Shown: piece by piece, positions 12,509 through 23,394 of the stretch | Position numbering within the stretch: the stretch's first letter is position 1 | How the letters are laid out: every line of letters begins with the position of its first letter | From: Acanthopleura granulata | Taxonomy: Eukaryota > Mollusca > Polyplacophora > Chitonida > Chitonidae | Assembly (NCBI GenBank): GCA_016165875.1 | Contig: JABBOT010000003.1 | Span: forward strand, 26,678,983 to 26,742,982 | Direction of reading: 5' to 3' | Length of the DNA stretch: 64,000 bases | Translations under genes and position numbers: made by a program | Notes under the pieces: model-generated | Database searches by the model: none | The model's input: only the letters and a program-made list of their open reading frames with translations | Told to the model about the DNA's origin: nothing

Positions 12509-12853
12509 ATGGGGTTTAAAGTTCTCATATAAAAATGATCGGAATTGTATCACGCGAGATGCCACCACACTTCAAACCTTCAAGTGCGACAGTACTTTAA
12601 CTAGCACAGATCACGATAAGGAAACAATCTTTAACTATTTATATTTTCTCGAATATACACTGTATTTTAGACAATTATACGATATTCTGATGTGTCTTCC
12701 GATTCTAAGACATATACAGGAAAATTATCGGCGCATCCAGTTTTCATGCACATACATGTATGCCAAGCATTTACGCAAAAAATCTAACCTTTACTTCCTA
12801 TATCAACGTTCATGTGGGCGTGACGCTTAACAAGATTCGGTGTATTGTATTTG

Positions 12854-12904
12854 TGACGTCATCGCACGACATTGTGCGAGTCGACGTCTTTGTTCATGAC
12901 GTCA
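12854..12904. promoter_or_regulatory. Pair of perfect CRE palindromes
   Basis: TGACGTCA occurs at 12854-12861 and again at 12897-12904, 43 bp apart, about 160-200 bp upstream of the ATG at 13060. This octamer is the consensus site for CREB/ATF bZIP factors. Two perfect copies so close together are unlikely by chance in AT-rich DNA, and the position fits a proximal promoter of the five-exon gene downstream. No convincing TATA box was found between them and the ATG. A 16-bp inverted repeat around CTATTTAG lies at 12991-13006. Confidence 0.5.
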
Positions 12905-13059
12905 CAGACAAACAATCGGCACTGAACGTTTCTGTATCTGCAACGGTGTGTGATTCAGTGTGTGGTTTACTTGTCCAAGCGAGATGTTTTGTTACTATTT
13001 AGTAACAACGGTTTAGGATCCAGGCTTCTGTCGGGTACTCAGGTTGTGGTAGAAGAGCA

Positions 13060-15041
13060 ATGCTGTCTAGCATAACCTGGGTATCAGCTGTGTGTTTGGT
13101 GGTAGCTTACACCGGCTGGATACCGCCAGAGTCTCACAATTTGTTGTTAGAGTCGGAGTCCACCGGGCGCCTGCAGGAATCCACGCCGCCGTTTGCAGCT
13201 GTGCAATCGACGGAGAATAGCAGGTGAGGTATGGTAATATGTGAGAGTTGAGAAGCTATTTTTTCCCCATCAAATTTATTTGACAACCAGCGCATTTCTG
13301 CTCTCACTACTAACCAATAAGTTGATCTGAATAAGCGTGTGCAGCTGTACCTGTGCATGGCTAGAAGCCTAGAAGTTGCAGCCTAGAAGTGTGTATGCTT
13401 CTGAAAAAAGATATAAATCTATTACGTTTCAACAGGCAAAGGAATCTGTCATATTCTAACATAGTCTATGTCGTATATCTTTCCCTTTTCTTCAGAAATG
13501 CTGTGTTTCTCTCAAAAGGACAAAATGCAGATAAGCATACAGAAATATTTACAAGTTCGTGTCCATGTGGAGATAATGCGGGAGAATTACACCAAAATTC
13601 AAACTATACCGCACTTAGAACGTCAGCAAAGAAAGGCCATCTGTCCTGCTTGAGTCATCTTAGGGCAAGACTAATAAATGTGAGTACATTAGAAGTAAAA
13701 CGCGCCCAGATTTGCTTTATTTCGCATTCTGATATACTATTTACTAAATCAATATGATTTTCGTGCAGCAACAAGGAAAGTCGCTATTTGGTTCATTTTC
13801 CTTCTGTTAATATCTATACCAAATGAAAAGTATTTTCATGTGACCTCAAAGAAAGCTGATCTTTGGTCTGTTGCGCACTTCTGCTATACCAGACTGAAAT
13901 GATTTTTGCAGGAAGGAATTTTGCAAGTATCTCTTTCTGTCGCCTTTCTCTACAAATGTTCACGGAAGAACTGCAATGCAGACTGTGGGGAATATTACGT
14001 TTTGCCTATGCAAATTAGACAATGATGATAACGATATTACAAAGAACACAGGTGTGTTGTTTGATAGCTAAACTTATTTTCAACGGGCACAGCATTAATC
14101 CCATGCAGTCAAGTAAAATTACACTGGATTATCGAAGAGTAGTGCTCGGAATTTCGTTTAATATGTTATATTTTTTATTAATGAACAGAGTTTGCACTTT
14201 ATGTCATCACCAATCATTGATAACGACATCACTGGAGTGAATGATTTGCATGTGACGTCAGCACAGCAGCCACTGAGTCAGGGCCCAGTTGTGTCGTTTA
14301 TGGAGTGTTGCTTGCACGCGGAACACTTCTTCTTCTACCTAGGATTGGGAACTCCCGTTTTTTCCTACATGATAATGGTTTATGTCAAAGGTAAGCCGTT
14401 CAGTGTAACACCCTAAACCTTATCACCTTTGTCGTTAACGTTATTTTAGAAACGCTCAAAACCAGTAGCAATTTCCAACTCGAGGATTTACATCTACTCC
14501 GGCACCAAACGGCTGCCCCTATTGCAAATGCATACATGTATAGGTGTGGCCAAGATTTCAGCATTTATCCTTGTTACTAGGCCATTATTCTAAATACAAA
14601 TTGTAGTGAAATAAACTATGTCTAAATATAAAAAAATAATAATTTTTGCTTTTAATTGCAGGACATGGAAAGAGATTGGGTGTAAATGTAAGTCGCGTCA
14701 ACCAAGAATTGTCTATGTGTAATTCTCCAGTTAAAAGCGGTAAGGTTGCATATCTATATTTGCAGACGTGAGTTTGTATAATACTGTCAGGCAGAATTGG
14801 GGACATTAATTGTTTTATGTTTTTAAAGGAAAACTTTAGTAGTGAAGCTGACACAAAACTAAAAGTAAAATTGGCCATTAGATAAAGAAAAGAAATAGCT
14901 GACATGCAGTTGCGTGGTTCATTGTTTAACATGTAACAGGTTTTATCGTGCTGTCTTTTCTTTCCAAATTCAGAATCTTCCAGCCCCAAAACACTGACAA
15001 CCTCAGGCCTGTTCTTACCAGCGTTGGATGGAAATGTGTGA
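13060..15041 (+). CDS. Five-exon gene for a predicted secreted or membrane protein of 231 residues
   Basis: Exons: 13060-13223, 13496-13679, 14189-14390, 14662-14739 and 14974-15041. All introns are GT-AG (donors GTGAGG, GTGAGT, GTAAGC, GTAAGG; acceptors TTCTTCAG, GAACAG, ATTGCAG, AATTCAG) and the phases join without a stop, totalling 696 nt including TGA. Residues 1-20 (MLSSITWVSAVCLVVAYTGW) look like a signal peptide. Residues about 91-116 (YTALRTSAKKGHLSCLSHL and following) match the pattern of one ankyrin repeat. Exon 3 encodes a hydrophobic stretch (HFFFYLGLGTPVFSYMIMVY) that could span a membrane. N-glycosylation sequons (NYT, NVS) occur. AATAAA follows at 15314. I do not recognise the family. 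A single ankyrin-like motif in a secretory protein is odd and may be coincidental. Exon 4 could instead end at 14687 (GTAAGT), but then exon 5 soon hits a stop. Confidence 0.6.
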
Positions 15042-15313
15042 GATGTGACCTCCAAACCAGACTAAACCCGCAATGCCTGTATTTTAACACACAAGGCAAT
15101 GATGAGGAGTGACACTGTAATAGATTCAAATATCTGTGCCTATATTTTTGCCTATCTTTGAATTTATTTGATTTATTTATTTTAAATCCGGACTTCCTTC
15201 TATCACGTATTATTCTTCGGATCAAACTTATATGACCAAATGATAAACACATCATAAATGAAGACAAGTGATGCCCTTTTCACTAAAGCCTTAGTTATGT
15301 CACTTGGTTGTTG

Positions 15314-15319
15314 AATAAA
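15314..15319 (+). terminator. Polyadenylation signal AATAAA
   Basis: First canonical AATAAA after the TGA at 15039-15041 in the sense orientation, giving a 3' UTR of about 290 bp or slightly more. It supports the plus-strand gene model but could be a chance hexamer. Confidence 0.45.
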
Positions 15320-16883
15320 GTGCAACGGGTAGTTCAACAGACAAGAACATTGTCAAACAAAGCTATAGTAGACCAAGTTGGTTGTCATTATGATGGTATC
15401 ACAGCTTACATCACATATGATACAAGTCCCATGGAAGTTATTCAGTCATCTTAATCTGCAAGGAGTTTATCGAACAATTTAAACGGGAGAACTTAAGGGT
15501 AATAAGACACTAGTTTGCCAATGGCATGCCGTCAATCGGCCTCTGGCCGTGGACTACTGTTCCACTCTTTTTAATATCCTCAGTGAAATATATTCCAGTA
15601 TGGCATTCTTTTCTAGAGCCAGTCCACTATTAAACCACAGATTTACCACAAACAAACCACCAGCAGACTACTGATTCACCACTCATATACCCACAGATAA
15701 CTTTCGCTTCCCATGTGCCTTTATGACATTTTTTCATGTAGTATTACAGCTGTTGAAACGGTTTTCAAATTATCTGAGACAATCTCTAACTGTAAGCTGC
15801 AGCCATGCCTGCGAGGATAAGATTTGAACATGCGACCTATAGGGCTAAGGGACTTTGGACAATATAATAATGGAGTGCATCACAAAATTATCGAGGCGAT
15901 TTGGCAAATTGTATTTTTAAAGGGGGCACAATCTTTTTAATTTATCGTTTATTAGCAACAAAAGGTCGGTCAAGTGCTTATCACTATGGTGTTAAATAGA
16001 AAGTCATCTTTGGTGCCCGATTATTGATCCGGAACGTTCATTTTGGTTGACGGTTGGTATACGAATGTCGGTGTCGACTCATAGGTATGGCGTTAGAGTG
16101 AGGCAGCACTACAAAAATGTAAACATCGGGACCGGTTTGCTAAATAGAGACAGGCTCCAAGACCAAGGTGAATATTACTAACAGATAAGCTTAAGCTGAA
16201 GTCGGTAAACATACATTGCGATACATGGAATAATAATCTCCTGAATATTTATTATTACAGTTTGAGCAGAGCGACAAGAGATTTGCTTAGATAACTTGAT
16301 TACCCAGGGTTGCTTCTATTTAGTTCAATACGTCCGTGCTAACGGCGAGTTCTCGGTGACAAATGAGGGGTTTAGAAGGTGATCTCTGACAGCTCGCTTT
16401 GTCGTCAAAGTGATCAGAGACACTGATCATCGGGATAAGTGTGTGCAAACTGATCCGGAGTCATTGCCCACAGGTGTTGTCGGTCGAGTGAGAACGTTAT
16501 ATTAGTGCAATGCATCATGACAATCCCATTTTTGCCATATGTCTGTCCTGTCGAGGAAAAAAGTTGATGAATGAATGAGTGATTGGGACTTGGTGCCGTA
16601 TTAGCAGCATTATCTCCATGTACTGTGAGGGCGCTCACTTCTGAATGGCTTCTATACAGAGAAGGTTTTAACACGTTTCGCGCACTGACCAATCCTTACT
16701 GTATATAATGAAAACTACGTAGCAGAAGGGAAAGACTGCGGTTTCAGGGTTGGACGAACGTTATCTGTTGCAGGCCTTCGGCTGAAAAAGGAGAATTTGA
16801 CTTTTTACCACAAGGCAGTTTGTCGTCGTGCTGTAAAGGATTTTTCCTTCGTACGAAAACGTCCTGTTTGTGTAGTTGTGTAG
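15320..16883. other. Unassigned intergenic stretch
   Basis: Lies between the two convergent gene models. The 92-codon minus frame at 16414-16692 has no motif or splice support that I can see. No repeat was identified. Confidence 0.45.
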
Positions 16884-17545
16884 TCATATTTTCTCACGGT
16901 GATCGGACAAGGAAAATGCCATAAACAAGACACTGATATTGGTTATTGCTGTTATTCTGTAGGTGATGATGGAAAAGGTGTTGTTTACACTGCGAATAGC
17001 ATAACAAGTCCAAAAGTCGGGCGAAATTAAATTGGCTCCGGCACCAAAGGTGACTTTCTGTTGAACTGGGCAAAGATCAAAACCATTCCATATATTTTTG
17101 CATAAAAGAAACAAGAAATAAATATAACATATGTCGATATGTTGAGTCTACAGTTTAAAAGAATAAAGTGAGCATTGATTAGCCAAGCGTTTCAGCTGTT
17201 TGCTAAATGTTTTCATAGATGCTTTAATTAGACTTTTTTCACAACGAATAGGCATAATTCGTACATTTACAGAATTAAATCAGTTTTTACTGACTGATAT
17301 TACAACTTACAATCCAAGAAAGGTGTGAACAGAAATACCCAAAGCATTTCATCTGCCATCCAAAGTTCCATTACACTACATGATTCCAGTATTTCCTCTA
17401 CATATGACCTAACAAATTGCATGTCAAGCTGATAATTCCCCGTCTTCTCGTCCACGATAGCAACACCTAGTACAATTATTTTTGAAAGATTTCCTGGCAA
17501 GTGTGTGACTTTTGTTGGCACAGGCGTACCTTTATTATGAATCAT
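16884..17545 (-). CDS. Candidate two-exon minus-strand coding segment
   Basis: Exon 1 is 17545-17311 (ATG, 78 codons plus one base) ending at a strong GTAAGT donor. Exon 2 is 17065-16884 (two bases plus 60 codons with stop), preceded by TTTGCCCAG. The phases match, giving 138 residues, and the 245-bp intron is the size seen in the neighbouring gene. Features include VDEKTGNYQLDMQF, a WMADEMLWV motif and ISPDFWTCYAIRSVNN. The order VDEK ... W-x-x-DE-x-LxW ... PD-x-W is faintly reminiscent of the extracellular beta-strands of Cys-loop receptors, but spacing is off and no Cys-loop is seen, so I do not assign that function. The start could be an internal exon. Open minus-strand frames at 17773-18133 may be further exons or noise. 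Confidence 0.33.
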
Positions 17546-18112
17546 TGTGTTAAACGAGAGAGTTTAATTAACCGCGGGGTCAGATATTGTGGAATCTGCC
17601 AACGGCTGGACGGATTTTTTGTGTGCCAACGAACTGACTTAACGGTTGCTGTTATATCGAATCAGCCTTTAGGGAGAATGGGGTTTATACTGTTAATAAG
17701 TTAGTCAATGTCATAAGACGCCTAGAAAATAGTCAAAGTGCCATTAACTGTTCCAGAAGTTTACTCACACTCTTAGTTAGAGGTCATTATAAAAGGCGTA
17801 GGGAGTAAAACCACAACAGACATCGTGATGAACTCGAAAAGACTTGAGTAATGAACCACCCAGACATGGTGCGGTCCCAGATGCTTGCTAAAACATTCTA
17901 GAACACGGCACTGAACAGAACATTTATGGATAAAAACTTCTCCAAGGTGTGTTAAGCAACCTTTCAAAACTTCCAAAAAGCTTCCATTTAACTCCGAATT
18001 CGGGATCTTGACGAATGCAATGTTGAATGTTGTCATTTAATCTTGTGTAAACTTCGCCGATTGTTCTATAGTTATTAGAAAATTGATACGAAGCAACTTG
18101 GTGGAGCATATA
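17546..18112. other. Unassigned stretch with overlapping minus-strand open frames
   Basis: Minus-strand frames at 17773-18036 and 17924-18133 overlap in different frames. The latter contains NNYRTIGEVYTRLNDNIQHC, which reads like protein, but I found no convincing donor to connect it to the candidate exons at lower coordinates. Confidence 0.35.
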
Positions 18113-18502
18113 TGTAGGGTACAGCAGGAACATTATTATGTAGGTACAGCAGGAACATTATTATGTGGGTACAGCAGGAGCATTAATATGTACATATGCA
18201 GGTAGAGCAGGAACATTAATATACAGGTACAACGGGAACATTAATGTGTAGGTACAAAAAGAATATTATTATGCAGTTATAGCAGGAACGTTATTATACA
18301 GGTACAACAGGAACGTTAATGTGTAGTTACAGCAGGAACATTAATATGTAGTTACAGAAGGAACATTATTATGTAGGTGCAGCTGGAACATTATTATACA
18401 GGTGCAACAGGAACGTTAATGTGTAGGTACAGCAGGAACATTAATATGTAGGCACACAAGGAACATTAATGTGTAGGTACAGCTGGGACATTAATATGTA
18501 GA
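18113..18502 (+). repeat. 25-bp minisatellite, about 15 units
   Basis: The unit is GTAGGTACAGCAGGAACATT followed by AATAT, repeated about 15 times with substitutions and one 6-bp insertion. Units starting ACAGGTACAAC and ending TTAATGT recur (near 18237, 18299 and 18399), and the last two blocks fit a four-unit higher-order period of about 100 bp. The array is interrupted by the 1-kb element and resumes for one unit at 19516-19540. The 25-bp length shifts the frame every unit, so it is not coding. Confidence 0.93.
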
Positions 18503-19515
18503 TGTAAGTGTACAACTATCGGAGAGGGAAAATGATAACTGGCTTGTTCAACTCATTAACAGCGATGGGCCTTACACAAGATCAGACAAAGAAATACGAT
18601 GACGCTTGACCATGTTCTATACATATATTTGAACAAAATAGACAAATAGTACAACTGACAATAATATACAAAACGATACAGATAATTACAGAACATACAG
18701 TTTCTTACTGATGATAGGGTCCAAATTCGGATGGAATATCCCGGCTTCCAAAGGCAGGTAAATCTACGAAAATATAAAATCCACAGTCCTTGGGAATTCT
18801 GAAATCAAAGCATGACAGTCCTGTAAGTGACAAACAGCAGTGGGCACGATACGCCGACGATGGTATGATTCCAACTCCCCGGCAAGGTGCAACTTTTCTG
18901 AGAGGACGGATTCACAACAGCGTCCGTGATGCCGAGTTGGTGATGTATGTTTCATTCCTCGGAAATATACACAAAGTCACTTTCATGGTGAATTGGGATG
19001 AAATGTATGTAATTGCACAAAGAGACAATAAGCGGTACAACCTCCAAAAGCACACCTAAAACAAAATACCAAATGGCGAAACACAAGCTCACAAAGTGCT
19101 ACGTACAGAAAAATGGAGGACAAATTGACATATGTCGAATGGCACGAAAGCCGATATCTCCAAATTCCAAAAAATCCATCTAAGTGAACAAGAGTAAATA
19201 TGATCTCAAGTGGACATAAGTAAAATGACTGCGAGCTTTTCAACTTCGTCGCTCATATTTATAGACTGACGTAAAGGAAATTCTCGATGGTATGTTCGTA
19301 ACCATGTTTACAATATGGGTACATCTTTCCAGAATGTACTCTTGATGTACAATGACACGAAACTCATAAACACAGAAGCCTCGAGAACGGGCTACTGAAT
19401 TCCAGTACAGGCTATCACGTACGCAGAGGGGAAATGTAGGTCAGACACTAACCCAGTTAACGCAAAAGCAAGTAATAAAATATTAAACAATATCACAAGG
19501 ACGGGGCTCGTAACA
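18503..19515 (+). mobile_element. 1-kb LTR-like element, copy 2 (solo-LTR structure)
   Basis: Begins TGTAAG and ends GTAACA, the TG...CA ends typical of LTRs. It is flanked by GTAGA (18498-18502) and GTAGG (19516-19520), a 5-bp target duplication with one mismatch. The minisatellite it interrupts continues directly on the other side, so the insertion boundaries are fixed by the sequence. There is no internal retroelement region, primer-binding site or polypurine tract between this copy and the next, so it fits a solo LTR left by recombination. A non-autonomous DNA element with the same ends is the alternative. AATAAA lies near 19474. Confidence 0.75.
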
Positions 19516-19540
19516 GTAGGCACATCAGGAACATTAACAT
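19516..19540 (+). repeat. Displaced last unit of the 25-bp minisatellite
   Basis: GTAGGCACATCAGGAACATT followed by AACAT continues the array seen before 18502, proving that the element in between is an insertion. Confidence 0.88.
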
Positions 19541-20590
19541 GGAAGTAAGTAAAAGAAACATTTATGTGCTTACGGTAAACAACTGAACAATATGCGGATA
19601 GTTTTTCAAACTTGCGTGATCCGTGTTCAGGGTGTGAATTGGAGATTACTGGCGTCTATTTCTGTCATCTCCCGCAGTGTAGATTAACTTGTCCTATTAG
19701 CAGTGGACATAAAGTAACTGTGATTTATGGTTCATTGATATCTGCTCCTGATACCTTCTAGTAATTGATGTTACACTGGCTTTTTTAGGATGGTGATTGC
19801 TAATGTTAACTTTCTATTTAAAAGTTGCGCCATTAGCTCCTAGAAGTTGTTATGGGTGAAATACGTATGTCCTGTTCGAGTGTTCCCAGCTTGTAAATAC
19901 CAACAAAAGAAGATATTTGACATAGTTGTAGCATACTTTTCCAGTACATCAGGCATCATGGTTGGGTTTATAACATGCCGGTATAAATCACATCTGGGCT
20001 ATAAAGCTCTCACTTTGCCCCATAAAGCACGAGCCCATTACGAAAATGAACAAAATCCACTCTCATCGAATACGGAATTAACTTTAGATGGATTGAGGAA
20101 CATATAATTCATAAGGGAAAGATAAATGTTTTGTCTTCGGATTTGACACTTAAGGCAACATTCAAGTGACATATTTTACTGAGACAGGTGGAAATCACGG
20201 AAGTCTATGATTATTGGCCTGAAAACAAACCACTGGCAAAACGGCATCTGATCCGTTATGTGGCACCATAAATCTGTATCAGCGGTCTTGAGGAATTAGC
20301 CGATTATGGCACAGATACTTGAAACCACTTATCAAATTGCAGTAACCCACAAAATGGGGAATAGACGTTGCCGTTCTACATCAGTCATATGTATCAATCA
20401 AATATCCACGCAAAAGTTTGTGAACAATATGTAGTTGTTTGCTAAACCTGAAACAGCTTGCACATTTTTACATCTAGAGCCACAAATTGTGAGGCCTTGC
20501 AAAGAAGCTGTTATAAAGTTTGATCAGGTCAGCTAAATATGATTTGGGATTAATTTGAAAGATGTAGTCAGGTACATGTATATACGTGTG
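19541..20590. other. Unassigned stretch
   Basis: No supported gene or repeat between the solo-LTR-like element and the reverse SINE. The 86-codon frame at 19847-20107 has no support. Confidence 0.45.
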
Positions 20591-20850
20591 TATTTATTTA
20601 TTTATTTATTTGATCGGTGCTTTGCGCCGTACTCAAAAATATTTCACTTAGACGACGGCGGACAGCATTATGGTGGGAGGAAACCGGGCAGAGCCCAGGG
20701 GAAACCCACGACCATCTGCAGGTTGATAGCTGATCTTCCCACGTATGGGCGGAGAGGAAGCCAGCATGAGCTGGACTTGAACTCACAGCGGCCACATTGG
20801 TGAAAGCTTCTGGGTCATTACGCTGCGTTGGTGCACTAACCAACATATGC
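20591..20850 (-). mobile_element. tRNA-derived SINE, reverse orientation, near full length
   Basis: On the plus strand it starts with (TTTA)n at 20591 and contains GGTGGGAGGAAACCGGGCAG, GCCCAGGGGAAACCCACGAC and GGAGAGGAAGCCAGCATGAG, ending in GGTGCACTAACCAAC, the complement of the A-box head. It has the same body order as the copy at 2150. Confidence 0.9.
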
Positions 20851-20901
20851 ATCTCTAGATGGAAATAGTACGTGGTCACGTCCAGACTTGTGCTTGGGCT
20901 A

Positions 20902-21915
20902 TGTAAGGGTACCACTATCGGAGAGGAAAAATGATAAACAAATGGCTTGTTCAACTCTCAGACAGTGATAGGCCTTACACAAGATCAAACAAAGAAACAC
21001 GAAGGCGCTTAATTAAGTTCAATACATATATTTAAACAAAAAAAAAAACAAACAAATTGTACAACTGACACTAACACACAAAACAATACAGATAATTACA
21101 AAAATATATAATTACTTACTAATCATAGCTTCCAAATCCAGATGGGATATTCCAGATTCCAAAGGCAAGTCAGTTCACGTAAATATAGAATTTACAATTC
21201 TTGATAATTCTGGAATCGAAAGGTAACAGTCCTGTAGTGATGAACGGCACTGGGCACGGTACGCCGATGATGGTTTAAACTCCCCGGGTGCAACAATCCA
21301 AGGCGGACGGTGTTGACAATAGTGTCCGTTGTGCCGCGCTGGAAATGTATGTTTTAGCCCTCAGAAATATACACCAAGTGACTTTCAGGGTAAACAGGGA
21401 TGAAACGTAACGTAGTCACACAAAGAGACAATGAGCGGTACAACCTCCAAAAGAACGTCTTAAACAAAATACCAAGTGGCGAAACACAAGCTCACAAAGT
21501 GTTACGTACAGAAAAATGGAGTACAAAATGTCGCCTGTCGAATGGTGTGAAAACCAAGCTCCAACGATATCCCAGCGAAATCAGGTGGACGTAAATATGA
21601 TAGCTCTCAAATGAACACGAGTAAATGACTGCGAGCTTAACAACTTCGTCGATCATACTTATAGACTAAAGTTAAGAAAATTCTGGAGAGTTTGATCGTA
21701 AACATGTTTACAACATGGGAACATCTTTAAATAATGTACGCTTGATGTACAATGACACGAAACTCATAAACACAGAAGCCTCGAGAACGCGCGACTGAAT
21801 TCCAGTGCAATCTACAGCGTACACGGAAGAAAAAGTGCAGGAGAAACACTGACCCAGGTAGCACAAAAACAAATAAAAAATATAATACATTATTTTAAAG
21901 ACGGGGTTCATAGCA
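20902..21915 (+). mobile_element. 1-kb LTR-like element, copy 3
   Basis: Same orientation as copy 2 and alignable end to end, starting TGTAAGGGTACCACTATCGG and ending GGGGTTCATAGCA. The first and last bases keep the TG...CA pattern. The flanks GGCTA and GCTGA are not a duplication. Copies 2 and 3 are 1.4 kb apart and could be mistaken for the two LTRs of one element, but copy 2 has its own target duplication and the minisatellite resumes after it. Small A-rich expansions and deletions separate the copies. Confidence 0.7.
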
Positions 21916-22469
21916 GCTGATAGATTTTGCTCTCGGACCAAAGCAGAATGGTGTGCAATTTGCCAGTCAATATAAAATGTGTAAACACACATTTGTTCCC
22001 CGCAATATGTGTTCAAAAATAAATATGGGTAGATGTGATATTACCAGTTGGTGCACCCGTAGTTAACTCTGACGGCTTAACGAACACCCCATAATGGACA
22101 GAGAATAGCCCATGTTAATGTTCCCATGTGCTCGTACAAGATGGTCATTGACCATTATACAACATTTATTGATACAGATTTGCTAGCATTTGCAACCACG
22201 AACCAGCAGCATATAAGATCAGTTGTAAATTTTAACTGATATGCGGAAGCTTACTATTATCACAGGAATTGTACGTGGGTACTATGCATAAACACTATGT
22301 TTATCAAGCGTGACTATAAATGTGTCTTCTTCATATGCCAGTGTTATTAATAAAGCATAATGTATGATAAAGACAGTTTGAACATTTTAAAGTTGTTATA
22401 TTCCAGAAATGGCGAAGCAAGGAAACGAAGTGTAATTTTGATACCTGGCTTAGTCTCAGATAAGTCGTA
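21916..22469. other. Unassigned spacer before tandem unit A
   Basis: No gene or repeat recognised. The upstream edge of unit A lies somewhere between about 22440 and 22470. Confidence 0.45.
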
Positions 22470-23386
22470 CACAGTACACCTAGACAGAGGCTGATTTTGG
22501 ACACAAGATCATAATAAAATGTCTACAAGACCAAGGTGTATACAAGCCACAGAAGACTGTAGGACGATCTCTGCGCTCTATGGTAAGCGTGCATTGTAAT
22601 AGAATACGTCCAAAGAAAAACCCGGCGTCTCTCCTTGGGCACCATGAAATCCTCTTGCATTCCCTGTTCCTAGAAGATGGCGTCTGGAATTGGAAGTTCT
22701 GATACATTTAGACTTGCTAGAACACAATGCCCACTGTCATAAGACAATGTACTTTTCACAGTAAATTCTAATCCATGGAATGCCCAGAAGGTGTAATTGA
22801 ACACGGCGTATCGTGAAATATAAAGGACAACAAGAAGGAGGGGTAATGACAGAACAGTGATGACAGTGTCATAGCTGGCAAATGGTCACACGTGACGCGT
22901 AAAACCCGGCCTTTTGTCAATTTACCAAGGTTAGAGCTTTATTTTATTTGTCCATGGAATTGTTTAAGAAGAAGCAACTTGGAAGCCCTACATTACCATG
23001 ACTTGAACAAAATTAGGGAAAATAATATAATGACACTAAACACAGTTATAATGGACGTCACAGATCTAGAAGGCAGACCAATTTCCGTCCAAAAACGTCT
23101 TGCTGGAGATGTTCATGTTCAATGACAGACGCACTAAGACATTTTTCTATTTTATATGAATATCATTGGTGTTGTGATATGAACTAGTGCCCAATATTTC
23201 CTTCTACAGGGCTGATTTTAAACCGCAGTTAAAGTTATTATCGATTGACATATTAAAACATTCGTATGTACCAAAACTTTTTGTTATCGGTTAGTATTAA
23301 AACGTCGTCCTGAAACACGTGTAGAACTTTTGCCATGCAGGCGTTTTATGGTGAAAAGTACACAAATCACTGGTGAGGTGGGAGAA

Positions 23387-23394
23387 TATAAATA
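23387..23394 (+). promoter_or_regulatory. TATA-box-like octamer conserved in all three tandem units
   Basis: TATAAATA occurs at the same relative place in unit A (23387), unit B (30387-30394) and, as TATAAATT, unit C (36400-36407), embedded in a conserved block. About 180 bp downstream on the same strand A and B encode the same 18-codon open frame, starting MLDSVNPSEAMCRVL (23570-23626 in A, 30577-30633 in B). C has lost the ATG. This may be a promoter with a short upstream-type frame, or simply shared ancestry of the repeat. Confidence 0.3.

Noticed and set aside
13918..14030. Extra exon between exons 2 and 3 of the five-exon gene
   Set aside because: TTTTTGCAG is followed by 38 open codons in phase 0, but these run into a stop and no donor is present. 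At most an alternative terminal exon.
14585..15267. Minus-strand open frames of 156 and 113 codons
   Set aside because: They run antisense across exons and introns of the better supported plus-strand gene and show no splice or motif support.
18503..21915. Copies 2 and 3 of the 1-kb element as the two LTRs of one retrotransposon
   Set aside because: The minisatellite resumes immediately after copy 2 with a matching 5-bp duplication, and the 1.4 kb between the copies holds a SINE and no gag-pol-like frame.
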